From UBA1067 sp050874585 (lineage in GTDB: Bacteria; Verrucomicrobiota; Kiritimatiellia; RFP12; UBA1067), in contig JBNMKZ010000056.1 of NCBI GenBank assembly GCA_050874585.1, forward strand, positions 1-16,437: a stretch of 16,437 bases of DNA. Reading direction: 5' to 3'. The notes beneath the pieces were generated by a model that made no database searches, was not told the origin of the DNA, and saw only the letters and a program-made list of their open reading frames with translations. Made by a program: the position numbers and the translations under genes. Shown here one piece after another: positions 1 to 7,750 of the stretch (within the stretch, counting starts at the first letter, position 1; each line of letters opens with the position of its first letter).

Positions 1-1
1 G

Positions 2-31
2 CAGATGGAGTTCGAGCTGCTGACCGGATAG
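2..31 (+). CDS. C-terminal tail of an upstream gene (partial, tentative)
   Basis: The first bases read in frame as Q-M-E-F-E-L-L-T-G followed by TAG at 29-31. GC-rich hairpins follow at once, as expected behind the end of a gene. Only nine codons are visible, so neither family nor reality as a gene can be confirmed. The frame was chosen because it stays open from the window edge and ends just before the hairpins. Confidence 0.3.
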   Translation, partial: QMEFELLTG

Positions 32-45
32 CCCGCCTCCGGGGA

Positions 46-107
46 CGTCCGGGCGGACGCAGAAGCCCCCTGAAGCCGCGAAAACCGCGAACGGCTCTCC
101 GGGGGCT
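46..107 (+). terminator. GC-rich hairpins behind the upstream gene
   Basis: Two hairpins are visible. The first is CGTCC (46-50) with GGACG (55-59) around a GGGC loop. The second is larger: AGCCCCC (64-70) pairs with GGGGGCT (101-107), enclosing a second stem AGCCG (74-78) with CGGCT (92-96). No clean T run follows; the nearest T-rich stretch is CATTTTC around 115-121. A transcription terminator or 3'-end stabiliser for the upstream gene is plausible, but it is not a textbook intrinsic terminator. Confidence 0.45.
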
Positions 108-140
108 CGACAGCCATTTTCAAAACTGGGGATAATCCAG

Positions 141-169
141 TTGTATATACCCACCGTAAATGATATACT
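141..169 (+). promoter_or_regulatory. Promoter of the beta-barrel gene, -35 inside a hairpin
   Basis: A -10 hexamer TATACT (164-169) is preceded by TG at 161-162, forming an extended -10. The -35 candidate TTGTAT (141-146) lies at the ideal 17-bp spacing. Start of transcription would be near 176, leaving about 40 nt of leader before the ATG at 216. The -35 overlaps the right arm of an inverted repeat, AACTGG (124-129) with CCAGTT (137-142), which could act as an operator or as the end of an upstream terminator. No strong Shine-Dalgarno precedes the ATG. Confidence 0.5.
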
Positions 170-215
170 ATACCACCATCCTGTTAACCACATATTAACC
201 ATTAGGCAAAATACA

Positions 216-1097
216 ATGAAAAAACTGTTGATTGCGATGTGTGCGGCGGCGTCTATGTGCGCGTATGCTGCGTCTGAGGTGGAGTCGACCAATGACGAAC
301 CGGTGGATGACGGCTTGCCGATTTGGGGCTTCGGCAACTACGGCATTTACTCCGGCTATCAGCTCTATGGGTCGCTCGTGAACCGTGAGCCGACCTTGCA
401 GGGCTACTTCGAACTGAATGTCAACATTCCGTGGGATCTCGGCTATCTCGGTGCTGGCGTGTGGAACAACTCCGACCTCACGTGCGAGCGCAAGAACAAC
501 TACGGGCGCATCTTCAACGAGTTCGACTTCAACGTTCACTGGGGCAAGACGTTCTGGTTTGACGACGAGAAGACCTGGGGTCTCGACTATCGTGCGTCGG
601 TTGTGTGGTACTACTACCCCCATCACCTCTATCAGCGCAACAAGCCGTACGGCAAGACGAATACGACGATGGACTTCAACCACTCGTTCGCCCTCGTCAA
701 CCCGTATGTGATTCCGTACATCAATGTTGTGCGCGAGTATCATGAGAATAAGGCAAACCTCCTGCAGTTCGGTGTGCGGAAGCCCTGGCAGGTGACCGAT
801 AACTTCCAGCTCTGCCCGATTCTTGAGTTCGTTTGGCGCGAAAGCCGCTACAACTGGTGCTTTCCGACCGGTTTCGGTGAGACGAATGGTGGCACGAACA
901 GCGGCATTGCGACGATGAAGTTGGAACTTGATGCGACCTACATGTTCACGCCGAACATCGGCATCTTCGCGAAGGTCGCCTATTGCTCGATCATCGACCC
1001 CGACCTGCGCGACAACTGCGATGTGCTCGATCGCCATGCCTATGGCGAGTGCAAGGATTTTGCGTGGGGTGGCGTTGGCTTGACCTTCAACTTCTAA
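216..1097 (+). CDS. Predicted outer-membrane beta-barrel protein, family unknown
   Basis: The 293-residue protein starts at ATG 216 (MKKLLIAMCAAASMCAYA), a clear Sec signal peptide likely cut after about residue 18. An in-frame ATG at 141 would bury this signal and overlap the promoter, so 216 was chosen. The mature part is rich in Tyr, Trp, Phe and Asn with alternating polar/hydrophobic stretches resembling amphipathic strands, and it ends in GVGLTFNF, a terminal aromatic typical of outer-membrane barrels. A short acidic segment follows the signal. I do not recognise a named family; porin-like or structural roles are both possible. It is first in a same-strand run, 43 nt before a substrate-binding lipoprotein, with no terminator between them, so co-transcription with the importer genes is plausible. 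Confidence 0.75.
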   Translation: MKKLLIAMCAAASMCAYAASEVESTNDEPVDDGLPIWGFGNYGIYSGYQLYGSLVNREPTLQGYFELNVNIPWDLGYLGAGVWNNSDLTCERKNNYGRIFNEFDFNVHWGKTFWFDDEKTWGLDYRASVVWYYYPHHLYQRNKPYGKTNTTMDFNHSFALVNPYVIPYINVVREYHENKANLLQFGVRKPWQVTDNFQLCPILEFVWRESRYNWCFPTGFGETNGGTNSGIATMKLELDATYMFTPNIGIFAKVAYCSIIDPDLRDNCDVLDRHAYGECKDFAWGGVGLTFNF

Positions 1098-1140
1098 TCA
1101 TCTGACGCGATTCCAATTAAGTAAGGAAAGGGAACTTGGC

Positions 1141-1923
1141 ATGAAGAGATTGACGATTGGGCTACTCGCGGCGGTCGCGGGGCTTATTCTGGCTGGATGC
1201 TCACAGCGTTCGACGCTGACGGATGGCAAGTTCATCGTCGGTTTCGATGCCGAGTTCCCTCCTTATGGTTTCAAGGACGGGACGGAGTACAAGGGCTTTG
1301 ACCTTGATCTCGCCCGTGAAGTCTGCAAGCGGAGGGGCTGGGAATTCGTCGCGTGCCCGATTAACTGGGACGCGAAGGATATGCAGCTCGCCTCCTCGAA
1401 AATTGACTGCATCTGGAATGGCTTCACAATGCAGGGACGCGAGGAAAACTACACCTGGAGTCCCGCCTATGTGGACAATTCGCAGGTCGTCATCGTCAAG
1501 GTCGGTTCGCCGATTCGTACGCTCGCCGACCTCGCCGGGCGCACGGTGGCCGTCCAGACGGATACGCCCGTTCAGAAGGCCCTGATGGCGGGCGGTGATC
1601 GCGAGGCCCTCGGCAAGACCTTCAAGGAACTTCGCACGACGGCGGACTACAACTCTGCCGTCATGGCCTTGGAGTCGGGGGCGGTGGATGCGGTGGCCCT
1701 CGACATTGGTGTTGCAAAGAAGAAAATGTCCGATATGCCGGGCAAGTTCACGCAACTCGACGAAATCGTGATGACCGAGACATACGGAATCGGCTTCCGT
1801 AAGGGGAATGAAGCCCTGCGCGATCTGGTCGTCGAGACCCTTCGTGAGATGGTGAAGGACGGTACGGCGGCGAAGATTTCCGCCAAGTGGTTTGACGGCA
1901 AGGACGTCATCACGCTGAGGTAA
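1141..1923 (+). CDS. Amino-acid ABC transporter substrate-binding lipoprotein (family 3)
   Basis: The 260-residue protein has a lipoprotein signal with lipobox LAGC, the acylated Cys being residue 20. The body has the family 3 solute-binding layout: GFDAEFPPYGF near 34-44, GFDLDLAREV near 52-61, SSKIDCIWNGFTMQGREENYTWS near 85-107 with Arg100 in the place that usually grips the ligand carboxylate, and ALESGAVDAVALDIG with Asp188 in the place that usually binds the amino group. This supports an amino-acid-type ligand; the exact ligand cannot be read. It would be anchored on the periplasmic side of the inner membrane. A strong ribosome site, AAGGAAAGGGA (1123-1133), sits 7 nt before the ATG. 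The permease gene starts 7 nt after the stop, making an operon clear. Confidence 0.93.
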   Translation: MKRLTIGLLAAVAGLILAGCSQRSTLTDGKFIVGFDAEFPPYGFKDGTEYKGFDLDLAREVCKRRGWEFVACPINWDAKDMQLASSKIDCIWNGFTMQGREENYTWSPAYVDNSQVVIVKVGSPIRTLADLAGRTVAVQTDTPVQKALMAGGDREALGKTFKELRTTADYNSAVMALESGAVDAVALDIGVAKKKMSDMPGKFTQLDEIVMTETYGIGFRKGNEALRDLVVETLREMVKDGTAAKISAKWFDGKDVITLR

Positions 1924-1930
1924 CGCACGG

Positions 1931-2584
1931 ATGATGGACTACACGGGGATGATCCTCGGTTTGCTGAAGGGGCTCGGCGTCTCTGCCGAGCTCTTTTTCC
2001 TCACGCTTTTGTTTGCGCTTCCCCTTGGGCTTGCCATTGCATTTGGGCGCCTGTCGTCGAATTCCGTCGTGCGGCAGGTCTTGCGCATCTACATCTCCGT
2101 GATGAGGGGTACGCCGCTGATGCTTCAGCTCCTGTTCATTTATTTTGGTCCCTACTACATCTTTCGCGTTTCGCTTTCGGGTTATTCTCCGTTGGTGGGT
2201 GCGGTCGTTGCCTTTTCGCTGAATTATGCGGCTTATTTTGCCGAAATCTACCGGTCGGGCATTGAATCCATTGACCGTGGGCAGTACGAGGCGGCCTCCT
2301 CGCTTGGAATTGGCAAGGCGCGGACCTTCGTCAGTGTCATTTTCCCGCAGGTTTTGAAACGGATTCTGCCGCCGGTGACGAATGAGGTCATCACGCTTGT
2401 GAAGGACACGTCGCTTGCCTTTACGCTTTCCGTCATGGAGATGTTCACCGTCGCGAAAATGGCCGCCGCCGCGCATACGACGATGGTGCCGCTGATCGCC
2501 GCAGGGGTCTTCTACTATATCTTCAACTATCTCGTCGCTTGGGCGATGGAGCGGTTAGAGCGGCATTTCTCCTACTACAACTAA
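1931..2584 (+). CDS. Amino-acid ABC transporter permease (HisM/GlnP type)
   Basis: The 217-residue inner-membrane protein belongs to the polar amino-acid permease family. It carries the RGTPLMLQLLF signature (about 59-69), NYAAYFAEIYRSGI (about 99-111) and the EAA loop beginning at EAASSLGIGKA (about 120), which docks the ATPase. Length is normal for the family. Two tandem ATGs (1931 and 1934) follow the lipoprotein stop at 7 nt; AGG at 1918-1920 is the only ribosome-site-like sequence. It would pair with the lipoprotein just upstream. The next gene is a DMT transporter, and no ATP-binding subunit (GlnQ/HisP type) appears anywhere in the window, so the ATPase must be encoded elsewhere or shared. 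Confidence 0.93.
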   Translation: MMDYTGMILGLLKGLGVSAELFFLTLLFALPLGLAIAFGRLSSNSVVRQVLRIYISVMRGTPLMLQLLFIYFGPYYIFRVSLSGYSPLVGAVVAFSLNYAAYFAEIYRSGIESIDRGQYEAASSLGIGKARTFVSVIFPQVLKRILPPVTNEVITLVKDTSLAFTLSVMEMFTVAKMAAAAHTTMVPLIAAGVFYYIFNYLVAWAMERLERHFSYYN

Positions 2585-2589
2585 AAGAA

Positions 2590-3519
2590 ATGGGTCCTTT
2601 TTTCCTTTTCCTGACCACCTTTATTTGGGGGACGGCCTTTCTCGCCCAGAAATATGGCGCGGCGGAATTGGGGCCGTTCGCCATGACCGTCTTTCGGAAT
2701 ATCCTTGGCGGCGGATTTCTCCTTCTGTGTATTTTGGTGCGGCGATTCTGTTTTGGTCGAAAGGCGGTCTCGGCTGGGCGCTCGATTGTGGCGGGCATCT
2801 GCTGTGGCGTTCCGCTTTTCGCCGCCATGGCGACCCAGCAGATTGGCATCGAGACGACATCGCCCGGGATTTGCGCATTCCTGACGACGAATTACGTGCT
2901 GTTTGTGCCAGTTCTCGCGGCGGTTCTGACGCGGCGGTTTCCGCCATACAAGATTTGCCTTGGTGCGCTGATGGCGTTGGTCGGAACCTACCTCATCTGT
3001 ATGACGGGTGCCTCGGCCGGGTCGGGATTCGCGGGCATCGGAAAAGGGGAGCTCTGGTCCATTTTCTGTGCGTTCCTCTTTGCCGTTCAGATGATGGTCG
3101 TCGGGCATTTTGCCCCGACGGCGGACTTGCTGGTGATGAGCGCGGTCCAGTTACTGACGTGCTCGGTGCTCGGTTCACCGTTTCTCCTGATGTCATCCGA
3201 GGCGGGGAAGATCGCTGCAGGGGGACTCTGCGCCGCTTGGTTTCCGCTCGTCTACTGCGGCGTTTTTTCCAGTGGCATTGCCTACACGTTGCAGAACTTC
3301 GGGCAGGCGCGTACGCCACCGTCGATGGCGGCGATTCTCCTGTCGCTTGAGTCGGTATTCGGTGCATTGTCGGGGTATGTGGTGCTCGGCGATCGACTCT
3401 CGTGGGGACAATTCACCGGGTGCGCCGTGGTTTTTGCTGCGGTTGTCTTCATCCAATTGCCCTCGCGTACGCAGGGGCGAAAGATAATGACGAAAGGGGA
3501 TGCCCAAGATGGCAAGTGA
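2590..3519 (+). CDS. EamA/DMT-family transporter
   Basis: The 309-residue protein consists of about ten hydrophobic segments in two similar halves, as in EamA drug/metabolite transporters. The opening FLTTFIWGTAFLAQKYG and the second-half FSSGIAYTLQNFGQARTPPSMAAILLSLESVFGALSGYVVLGDRLSWGQ are characteristic of these secondary exporters. An upstream in-frame ATG (2539) would overlap the ABC permease by 46 nt; the ATG at 2590, 5 nt after that stop, opens directly into the first membrane segment and is preferred. Substrate is unknown; family members often export amino acids or metabolites. It overlaps the next gene by about 11-20 nt, so the genes are translationally linked. Confidence 0.88.
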   Translation: MGPFFLFLTTFIWGTAFLAQKYGAAELGPFAMTVFRNILGGGFLLLCILVRRFCFGRKAVSAGRSIVAGICCGVPLFAAMATQQIGIETTSPGICAFLTTNYVLFVPVLAAVLTRRFPPYKICLGALMALVGTYLICMTGASAGSGFAGIGKGELWSIFCAFLFAVQMMVVGHFAPTADLLVMSAVQLLTCSVLGSPFLLMSSEAGKIAAGGLCAAWFPLVYCGVFSSGIAYTLQNFGQARTPPSMAAILLSLESVFGALSGYVVLGDRLSWGQFTGCAVVFAAVVFIQLPSRTQGRKIMTKGDAQDGK

Positions 3520-4048
3520 CCTAACGGAGCGGACGATTTCTTGTGAACGGAAGTATACGGGGCGGATTATCAGCGTCGACCTGCTCGATATTGAGTTGCC
3601 CGATGGTCGTCGGGCGAAGCGCGAGGTCGTGCGACATGGATGTGCGGTGGCGATTTTGGCGCGGCGACCGGATGGCAAGTTCGTGCTGGTTCGCCAGTAT
3701 CGCAAGGCGGCCGAGGAAGCCCTCCTTGAGGTTATTGCAGGGGGCCTTGAGCCGGGCGAAGCCCCCGAGTCGGGTGCGCGGCGGGAGACTGCCGAGGAGA
3801 CCGGCTACGATGTGTCGAGCCTTCGCTACCTGACGACGATGATTTGTACGCCCGGCTATTGTGAGGAGAGAATCCACCTCTACTATGCGGAACTCGCGGC
3901 GAATCCGCATGCTCAGGACCAGGATCCTGATGAGAATGTCTTTCCCGTCGTCTTGACTGGAGACGAAATTGAGGACGGTATCCGAAAAGGTGAAATCATC
4001 GACGGTAAGACATTGGCGGCCTGGGCCTGCTTCAAGCTGATGAAGTAG
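3509..4048 (+). CDS. NUDIX hydrolase, ADP-ribose pyrophosphatase-like
   Basis: The protein has a complete Nudix box, G-x5-E-x7-R-E-T-A-E-E-T-G-Y (about residues 78-100), which binds the metal and cleaves nucleoside-diphosphate-X substrates. The preceding region (REVVRHGCAVAILA, VLVRQYRKAAEEALLEVIAGG) is typical of ADP-sugar/ADP-ribose pyrophosphatases. Start: ATG 3509 has AAAGGGG ending 9 nt upstream, a proper ribosome site. ATG 3500, three codons earlier, would have that site touching the start codon, so 3509 (179 residues) is preferred; 3500 would give 182 residues. It overlaps the transporter gene and is the last gene of the run. Exact substrate is inference. Confidence 0.9.
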   Translation: MASDLTERTISCERKYTGRIISVDLLDIELPDGRRAKREVVRHGCAVAILARRPDGKFVLVRQYRKAAEEALLEVIAGGLEPGEAPESGARRETAEETGYDVSSLRYLTTMICTPGYCEERIHLYYAELAANPHAQDQDPDENVFPVVLTGDEIEDGIRKGEIIDGKTLAAWACFKLMK

Positions 4049-4105
4049 TCTCGGGGCTGATTCGACGGTCGCATGGGGTGCGCCCGTTCCCTGTGCCGGG
4101 GATTT

Positions 4106-4113
4106 GGTATAAT
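4106..4113 (+). promoter_or_regulatory. Extended -10 promoter giving a leaderless mRNA (M50 protease gene)
   Basis: TG-G-TATAAT has TG at 4106-4107 and the hexamer at 4108-4113. It ends exactly 6 nt before the ATG at 4120, so transcription would start at the start codon. The AAGGG between them is too close to the ATG to serve as a ribosome site. No good -35 is seen near 4085-4090, which fits an extended -10 promoter. Confidence 0.65.
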
Positions 4114-4119
4114 AAGGGT

Positions 4120-4857
4120 ATGTTCAAGTCGAAATACAAGTTGTGCGACCTTTTCGGAATCCCGGTCTACGTGGATTTCTCCTTCCTGATTATCCTTCTT
4201 CTCTTTGTGACGGATGGGCGTTCATTTACTCTTGGTATTGCCATGGCGCTTGTGCTTGCGATTTCGGTGACGCTCCACGAACTCGGCCATGCGCTGACGG
4301 CGCGGGTCTTCGGCTATCAGGCGCAGGACATTACGCTTTCGCTCCTCGGCGGTTGCGCCTCGTTTATCTCGCTTCCGCGTAAGACCTATCAGGAGTTCCT
4401 GACGGCCCTGGCGGGTCCGCTTGTTAGTTTTTTGTTGGCAGGCAGTGTCTTTCTGCTTGACATTTTGGAGGTCCCGATTGAGAACCGGTGGTTGTGGATC
4501 GTGCTCTCGTACGCGTTCTGGTCGAACTTGATGCTGGGCGGCTTCAATCTCCTGCCGGGTTTCCCGATGGACGGCGGGCGGATTTTTCGGAGTGTGATGC
4601 GTCTTTTCTTGACGCGGACGCGGGCCACGCTGGTTGCGATGTGGGTCGGGCGGGGCTTTGCCATTTTGCTTGGCTTGTACGGTGTCTGGGCGATGTTCAA
4701 TGGAAGGTATGGCTTCATTTCCATCTTGATTGCCGTGATGATTTGGCGGGAAGGTTATCGTGAATATCAGCTGGCGCGGGTTGAGGAGGACTTCCGCAAG
4801 TGGTCGCAGGCTGACTTTGATGCGCGGGTTTCACCTCCGCCGTATGGAAGGGATTAA
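4120..4857 (+). CDS. Site-2-type zinc metalloprotease (peptidase M50)
   Basis: The 245-residue inner-membrane protein has the M50 catalytic motifs. HELGH (residues 53-57) gives two zinc-binding histidines and the catalytic Glu54. LLPGFPMDGGR (about 144-154) supplies the third zinc ligand, Asp151. Five to six hydrophobic segments surround these. It matches the short rhomboid-neighbour/SpoIVFB-like forms with no PDZ and no CBS domain. Such enzymes cut membrane-embedded substrates such as anti-sigma factors, but no candidate substrate is visible nearby. The in-frame ATG at 4078 was rejected because the promoter lies between it and 4120; ATG 4120 opens with the conserved amphipathic start (FKSKYKLCDLFGIPVYVDFSF). 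It is followed after 5 nt by eda, probably in one transcript. Confidence 0.9.
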   Translation: MFKSKYKLCDLFGIPVYVDFSFLIILLLFVTDGRSFTLGIAMALVLAISVTLHELGHALTARVFGYQAQDITLSLLGGCASFISLPRKTYQEFLTALAGPLVSFLLAGSVFLLDILEVPIENRWLWIVLSYAFWSNLMLGGFNLLPGFPMDGGRIFRSVMRLFLTRTRATLVAMWVGRGFAILLGLYGVWAMFNGRYGFISILIAVMIWREGYREYQLARVEEDFRKWSQADFDARVSPPPYGRD

Positions 4858-4862
4858 TCAGA

Positions 4863-5495
4863 ATGAATATCGTTGAGACGCTGAAGTCGGCCGGAATCAT
4901 CCCGGTCATTGTCATTGAGAAGGAAGAGCAGGCGGTTCCGCTGGCGCGGGCCCTTGTCGGCGGTGGGCTGAAGGTTCTTGAGGTGACCTTCCGCACGGCG
5001 GCGGCGGCTGGGGCGATTGCGGCCATTCGTCGTGAAGTGCCCGAGGCCATTGTCGGGGCCGGTACACTGCTGACGGTTGACCAGCTTCACGCGGCGAAGA
5101 AGGCCGGGGCCGTTTTTGGCGTGGCCCCCGGATTTGACCCTGTGATCGTCGAGGAAGCGAAGGCGATGCTCTTTCCGTTCTGTCCGGGCATTGCCACGGC
5201 GAGTGAACTTTCGCAGGCCCTGACGGCAGGTGTGCCGATGGTCAAGTTCTTCCCGGCCGAGGCGGCGGGCGGTGTGAAGATGATCAAGAATCTCCTCGGC
5301 GCTTTCCGTTTCACCGGTGTGAAGTTCATGCCGACGGGCGGCGTGAACCTTTCGAATGTTGCGGACTACCTGGCTGTGCCAGAGGTCGTGGCATGCGGTG
5401 GAACGTGGATTGTGCCGAAGGATGCTCTGGCGGCCGGCGACTACGCGACCATTGGGAAGCTGGCGGCTGAAGCGGCGGCTCTTGTTCACGCCTAA
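4863..5495 (+). CDS. eda: 2-dehydro-3-deoxy-phosphogluconate (KDPG/KHG) aldolase
   Basis: The 210-residue class I aldolase cleaves 2-keto-3-deoxy-6-phosphogluconate to pyruvate and glyceraldehyde 3-phosphate (Entner-Doudoroff or uronate breakdown) and/or 4-hydroxy-2-oxoglutarate. Key residues are in place: Glu40 and Arg44 in EVTFRT, GAGT at 65-68, Schiff-base Lys128 in VKFFPAE, and the phosphate-binding MPTGGV near 156-161. Length is normal. GGAAGGGA (4846-4853) is a good ribosome site, 9 nt before the ATG. The gene lies 5 nt behind the protease and converges with the beta-helix gene, only 14 nt between the two stops. Its location beside a putative polysaccharide-acting protein is compatible with uronate use, but this is inference. 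No edd, kdgK or other pathway gene is in the window. Confidence 0.95.
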   Translation: MNIVETLKSAGIIPVIVIEKEEQAVPLARALVGGGLKVLEVTFRTAAAAGAIAAIRREVPEAIVGAGTLLTVDQLHAAKKAGAVFGVAPGFDPVIVEEAKAMLFPFCPGIATASELSQALTAGVPMVKFFPAEAAGGVKMIKNLLGAFRFTGVKFMPTGGVNLSNVADYLAVPEVVACGGTWIVPKDALAAGDYATIGKLAAEAAALVHA

Positions 5496-5509
5496 GCCGC
5501 GCTTTTCCC

Positions 5510-7735
5510 TTAACGGCGGGATGTCGGGGCTTTTGCCTCGGCATCCTCAGTTTGTGAACGGCGGATCGTGGGCACTTGTGGGACGAGGGACGGCATGGCC
5601 GTTCGAAGCCATGCGTCGGGGCGGAGCGTAAAATCGCCACGTTCCGCGTCCACAAAGCCGGCATCAAACGGTTTTTGGGGCGTTCCATTGATGACTCTGA
5701 ATGCTGAGATGAGGCGTGGATCGGGTTTTGCCGTGGTTTGATTCTCCGCGCCGTATGTGTTGATGACGAGATTGTTTGTGATGGGGGCCATACGGGCGAG
5801 ACATCTGCCGACGGCATCGTCGATGGCAATCAGTTCGCGGCGACAGTCGATGAAGATGTTGTTTTCGATGGGGTTGTCGAGCGGTTCGCGTGGATGGTTC
5901 TGCATGATTTGAGCGAGCCTTGGATAGCGGGTGGCCCAGATGCCGCTCGTGTAGTCGAAGACCTTGGCCTTGTTTTCCAGCATCCAGGAGGGGCCGCCGT
6001 ACTCAAGTGAATTCCAGTGCTTCCAAGTCATGCCGCGTCCGTCGATTGACAGCCCAATCGTGCACTGGGAGAAGATGTTGTTCCGCATGGGGTGGTCGCG
6101 CCCACCGCCAATCATGATGCCGCGCGCGATGTTGTGGAAGACATTGCCGTACACCTCGTCCCCGCAGTCGCAGTCGTCGAAATAAAATCCCATCGTGTCG
6201 GCAGAATCGACTTCCGTGCCAAGGTCGTGCGTGTAGTTGTAGCGCAGGACGTTCCCTTGCGTCGTCCAGTCGCGTCCCGTGTAGTAGGCCCCGGCATCTC
6301 CCGTCTCCAACAGAACGCGGTAGACTTCGTTTGATTCGAGCAGGAGGTCGTTGCCCTCGAAGAGGACGGCCGAATGGGGTGCGTCGTGCAGAAGGTTGCG
6401 GCGGATTGTCATACCACAGCCGGAGATGCCGAGGCCAGGGGCGTATGTGCGCTTGAAGTGCGCCCAGTCGTGGATGTGGCAATCCTCGATAAGCGTTTTG
6501 GAATGCCTGAGCGTACGCCGGTCACCGCCGGAGACGCGGATGCCGGCGTTTCCCGTGTTGCTGATTTCAAGTTGACTCAGGGTATTGAAGTCGCCGTTGA
6601 GCGTAATGCCCGTTCCGCCGACATTGGCGACGCGGCAGTTCACGAGCGTGATGTGGGTGCCGCTGAGCGAAAGTCCGTCCCCGTAGTTGTATTCAAATGA
6701 GAGATTCTCAAGCCTCAGGTGGTGGATATTATGCGCTTTAAGGAGGGGCATCGCGTCAAAGGCGAGCATCATCTCGTCCGTCTCAGTCGGGGCGTTTCCC
6801 GTCGGCGGGTAGACATAGAGGAGATTCCGGGGGCGGTCAAGCCACCACTCGCCAGGCGCATCTAATTCCTCAAGAAGGTTGAAGGCATAGAATCGACGTT
6901 CCTTGCGTCCCCAGGTGCCGCCCATCACGCCCCAGGGGATGTCCTCGGCCAGCCGAATGACATCGTTCGTTCCGTTTTCCGTGCCGTAGCATGCGGCTCG
7001 AACGGACTGGTTGTCCCAGTCGTGCGTCCAGTAGCCATTCAACCAAACGCCGGACGCAAAGTCCCAGCGGCGGGCGCGTGGATTTGAGAAGACGAAGGCT
7101 CCCGGTGCACGAATGACCTTCCCGGATGGGAGGGTCATCGGGTGGCCGCCCTTGTCCACGGCCTGAGAGAAGGTCGCGAATGTGTCATTGGGCCAGCGGG
7201 CGAGTGTTCCGGGCCTGTGCGCAACGAAGAGAATGGGGGCGGTGGGCGTGGCGTTAAAGGTGGTCGACATGGGTGGCAGGGGGTTCGGCAACAGGGTCGA
7301 GAGATCGGCGACATAGACCTTGCCGCGAGCTTCAGCCGGGAGACGGGCAATAATGTCGGGGTTGTCCACCGTTCGGAAGAGGTTAGCCGGAATGCGCCGA
7401 GCACCGACGAACCGCGCCGGGGTAGATCCAGTGGAACGCCAGACGATGGGCTGGCCGTCGCCCCCGGAATCCGCCCGATCGAGAAGAAGGCCACCGTCGA
7501 CGGGATAGTCCCCTGGCGCGAACTCGACGACAACGGCGGTGTTGGACTGGATGTTGCCTGCGGCCCGGGCTGCACGGATGCCGCGCACGGCTTCGATCGG
7601 TGTGCGCCACGGTCGGCCCGATGAGCCATCGCCATGGGGTTGCGCGGCGGCGTTGACGTGGAATGTCGCGGTCTGCGCGGAGAGCGTTCCGCAGGACGCA
7701 AGGACAAGAACCGAAAAAAGGACGATCGATTTCAT
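5510..7735 (-). CDS. Secreted right-handed parallel beta-helix protein, GH141-like
   Basis: The 741-residue protein starts with an export signal (MKSIVLFSVLVLASCGTLSAQ). LASC at 12-15 fits a lipobox, so it may be a lipoprotein; cleavage after LSA (20) is the alternative. Residues 25-115 look like the N-terminal cap with APGDYPVDGGLLLDRADSGGDGQPIVWRS. GEWWLDRPRNLLYVYP (295-310) introduces the helix. PbH1-type coils run from about 335 to 565, including EDCHIHD, NLLHDAPHSAVLFEG, GDAGAYYTGRDWTTQGNVLRYNYTHDLG and FYFDDCDCGDEVYGNVFHNIARG. This order resembles glycoside hydrolase family 141 and related proteins; fold confidence is high, family moderate, substrate unknown. Acidic residues of the 477-525 stretch (Asp480, Asp489, Asp520-521, Asp523) are catalytic candidates. 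It is a single transcription unit with its own leaderless-type promoter. Confidence 0.88.
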   Translation of the reverse strand: MKSIVLFSVLVLASCGTLSAQTATFHVNAAAQPHGDGSSGRPWRTPIEAVRGIRAARAAGNIQSNTAVVVEFAPGDYPVDGGLLLDRADSGGDGQPIVWRSTGSTPARFVGARRIPANLFRTVDNPDIIARLPAEARGKVYVADLSTLLPNPLPPMSTTFNATPTAPILFVAHRPGTLARWPNDTFATFSQAVDKGGHPMTLPSGKVIRAPGAFVFSNPRARRWDFASGVWLNGYWTHDWDNQSVRAACYGTENGTNDVIRLAEDIPWGVMGGTWGRKERRFYAFNLLEELDAPGEWWLDRPRNLLYVYPPTGNAPTETDEMMLAFDAMPLLKAHNIHHLRLENLSFEYNYGDGLSLSGTHITLVNCRVANVGGTGITLNGDFNTLSQLEISNTGNAGIRVSGGDRRTLRHSKTLIEDCHIHDWAHFKRTYAPGLGISGCGMTIRRNLLHDAPHSAVLFEGNDLLLESNEVYRVLLETGDAGAYYTGRDWTTQGNVLRYNYTHDLGTEVDSADTMGFYFDDCDCGDEVYGNVFHNIARGIMIGGGRDHPMRNNIFSQCTIGLSIDGRGMTWKHWNSLEYGGPSWMLENKAKVFDYTSGIWATRYPRLAQIMQNHPREPLDNPIENNIFIDCRRELIAIDDAVGRCLARMAPITNNLVINTYGAENQTTAKPDPRLISAFRVINGTPQKPFDAGFVDAERGDFTLRPDAWLRTAMPSLVPQVPTIRRSQTEDAEAKAPTSRR

Positions 7736-7741
7736 GGAGGT

Positions 7742-7750
7742 AGTATACCA
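7742..7750 (-). promoter_or_regulatory. Extended -10 promoter giving a leaderless mRNA (beta-helix gene)
   Basis: Read on the minus strand, TG-G-TATACT occupies 7750 to 7742, followed by the six bases ACCTCC and then ATG at 7735. Spacing and extended -10 match those at 4108 and 13207. ACCTCC is the complement of a ribosome site, not a site itself, so the start codon should be at or next to the 5' end of the mRNA. CCAACA at 7770-7765 is a weak -35 candidate at 17 bp. Confidence 0.6.

Noticed and set aside
195..1037. 280-codon open frame on the minus strand
   Set aside because: It lies fully opposite the signal-peptide-bearing barrel gene and reads as low-complexity Arg/Val/Glu typical of antisense frames in GC-rich DNA.
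3500..3508. ATG 3500 as start of the NUDIX gene
   Set aside because: The AAAGGGG ribosome site would touch this ATG; it is correctly spaced for ATG 3509. The choice changes only three residues.
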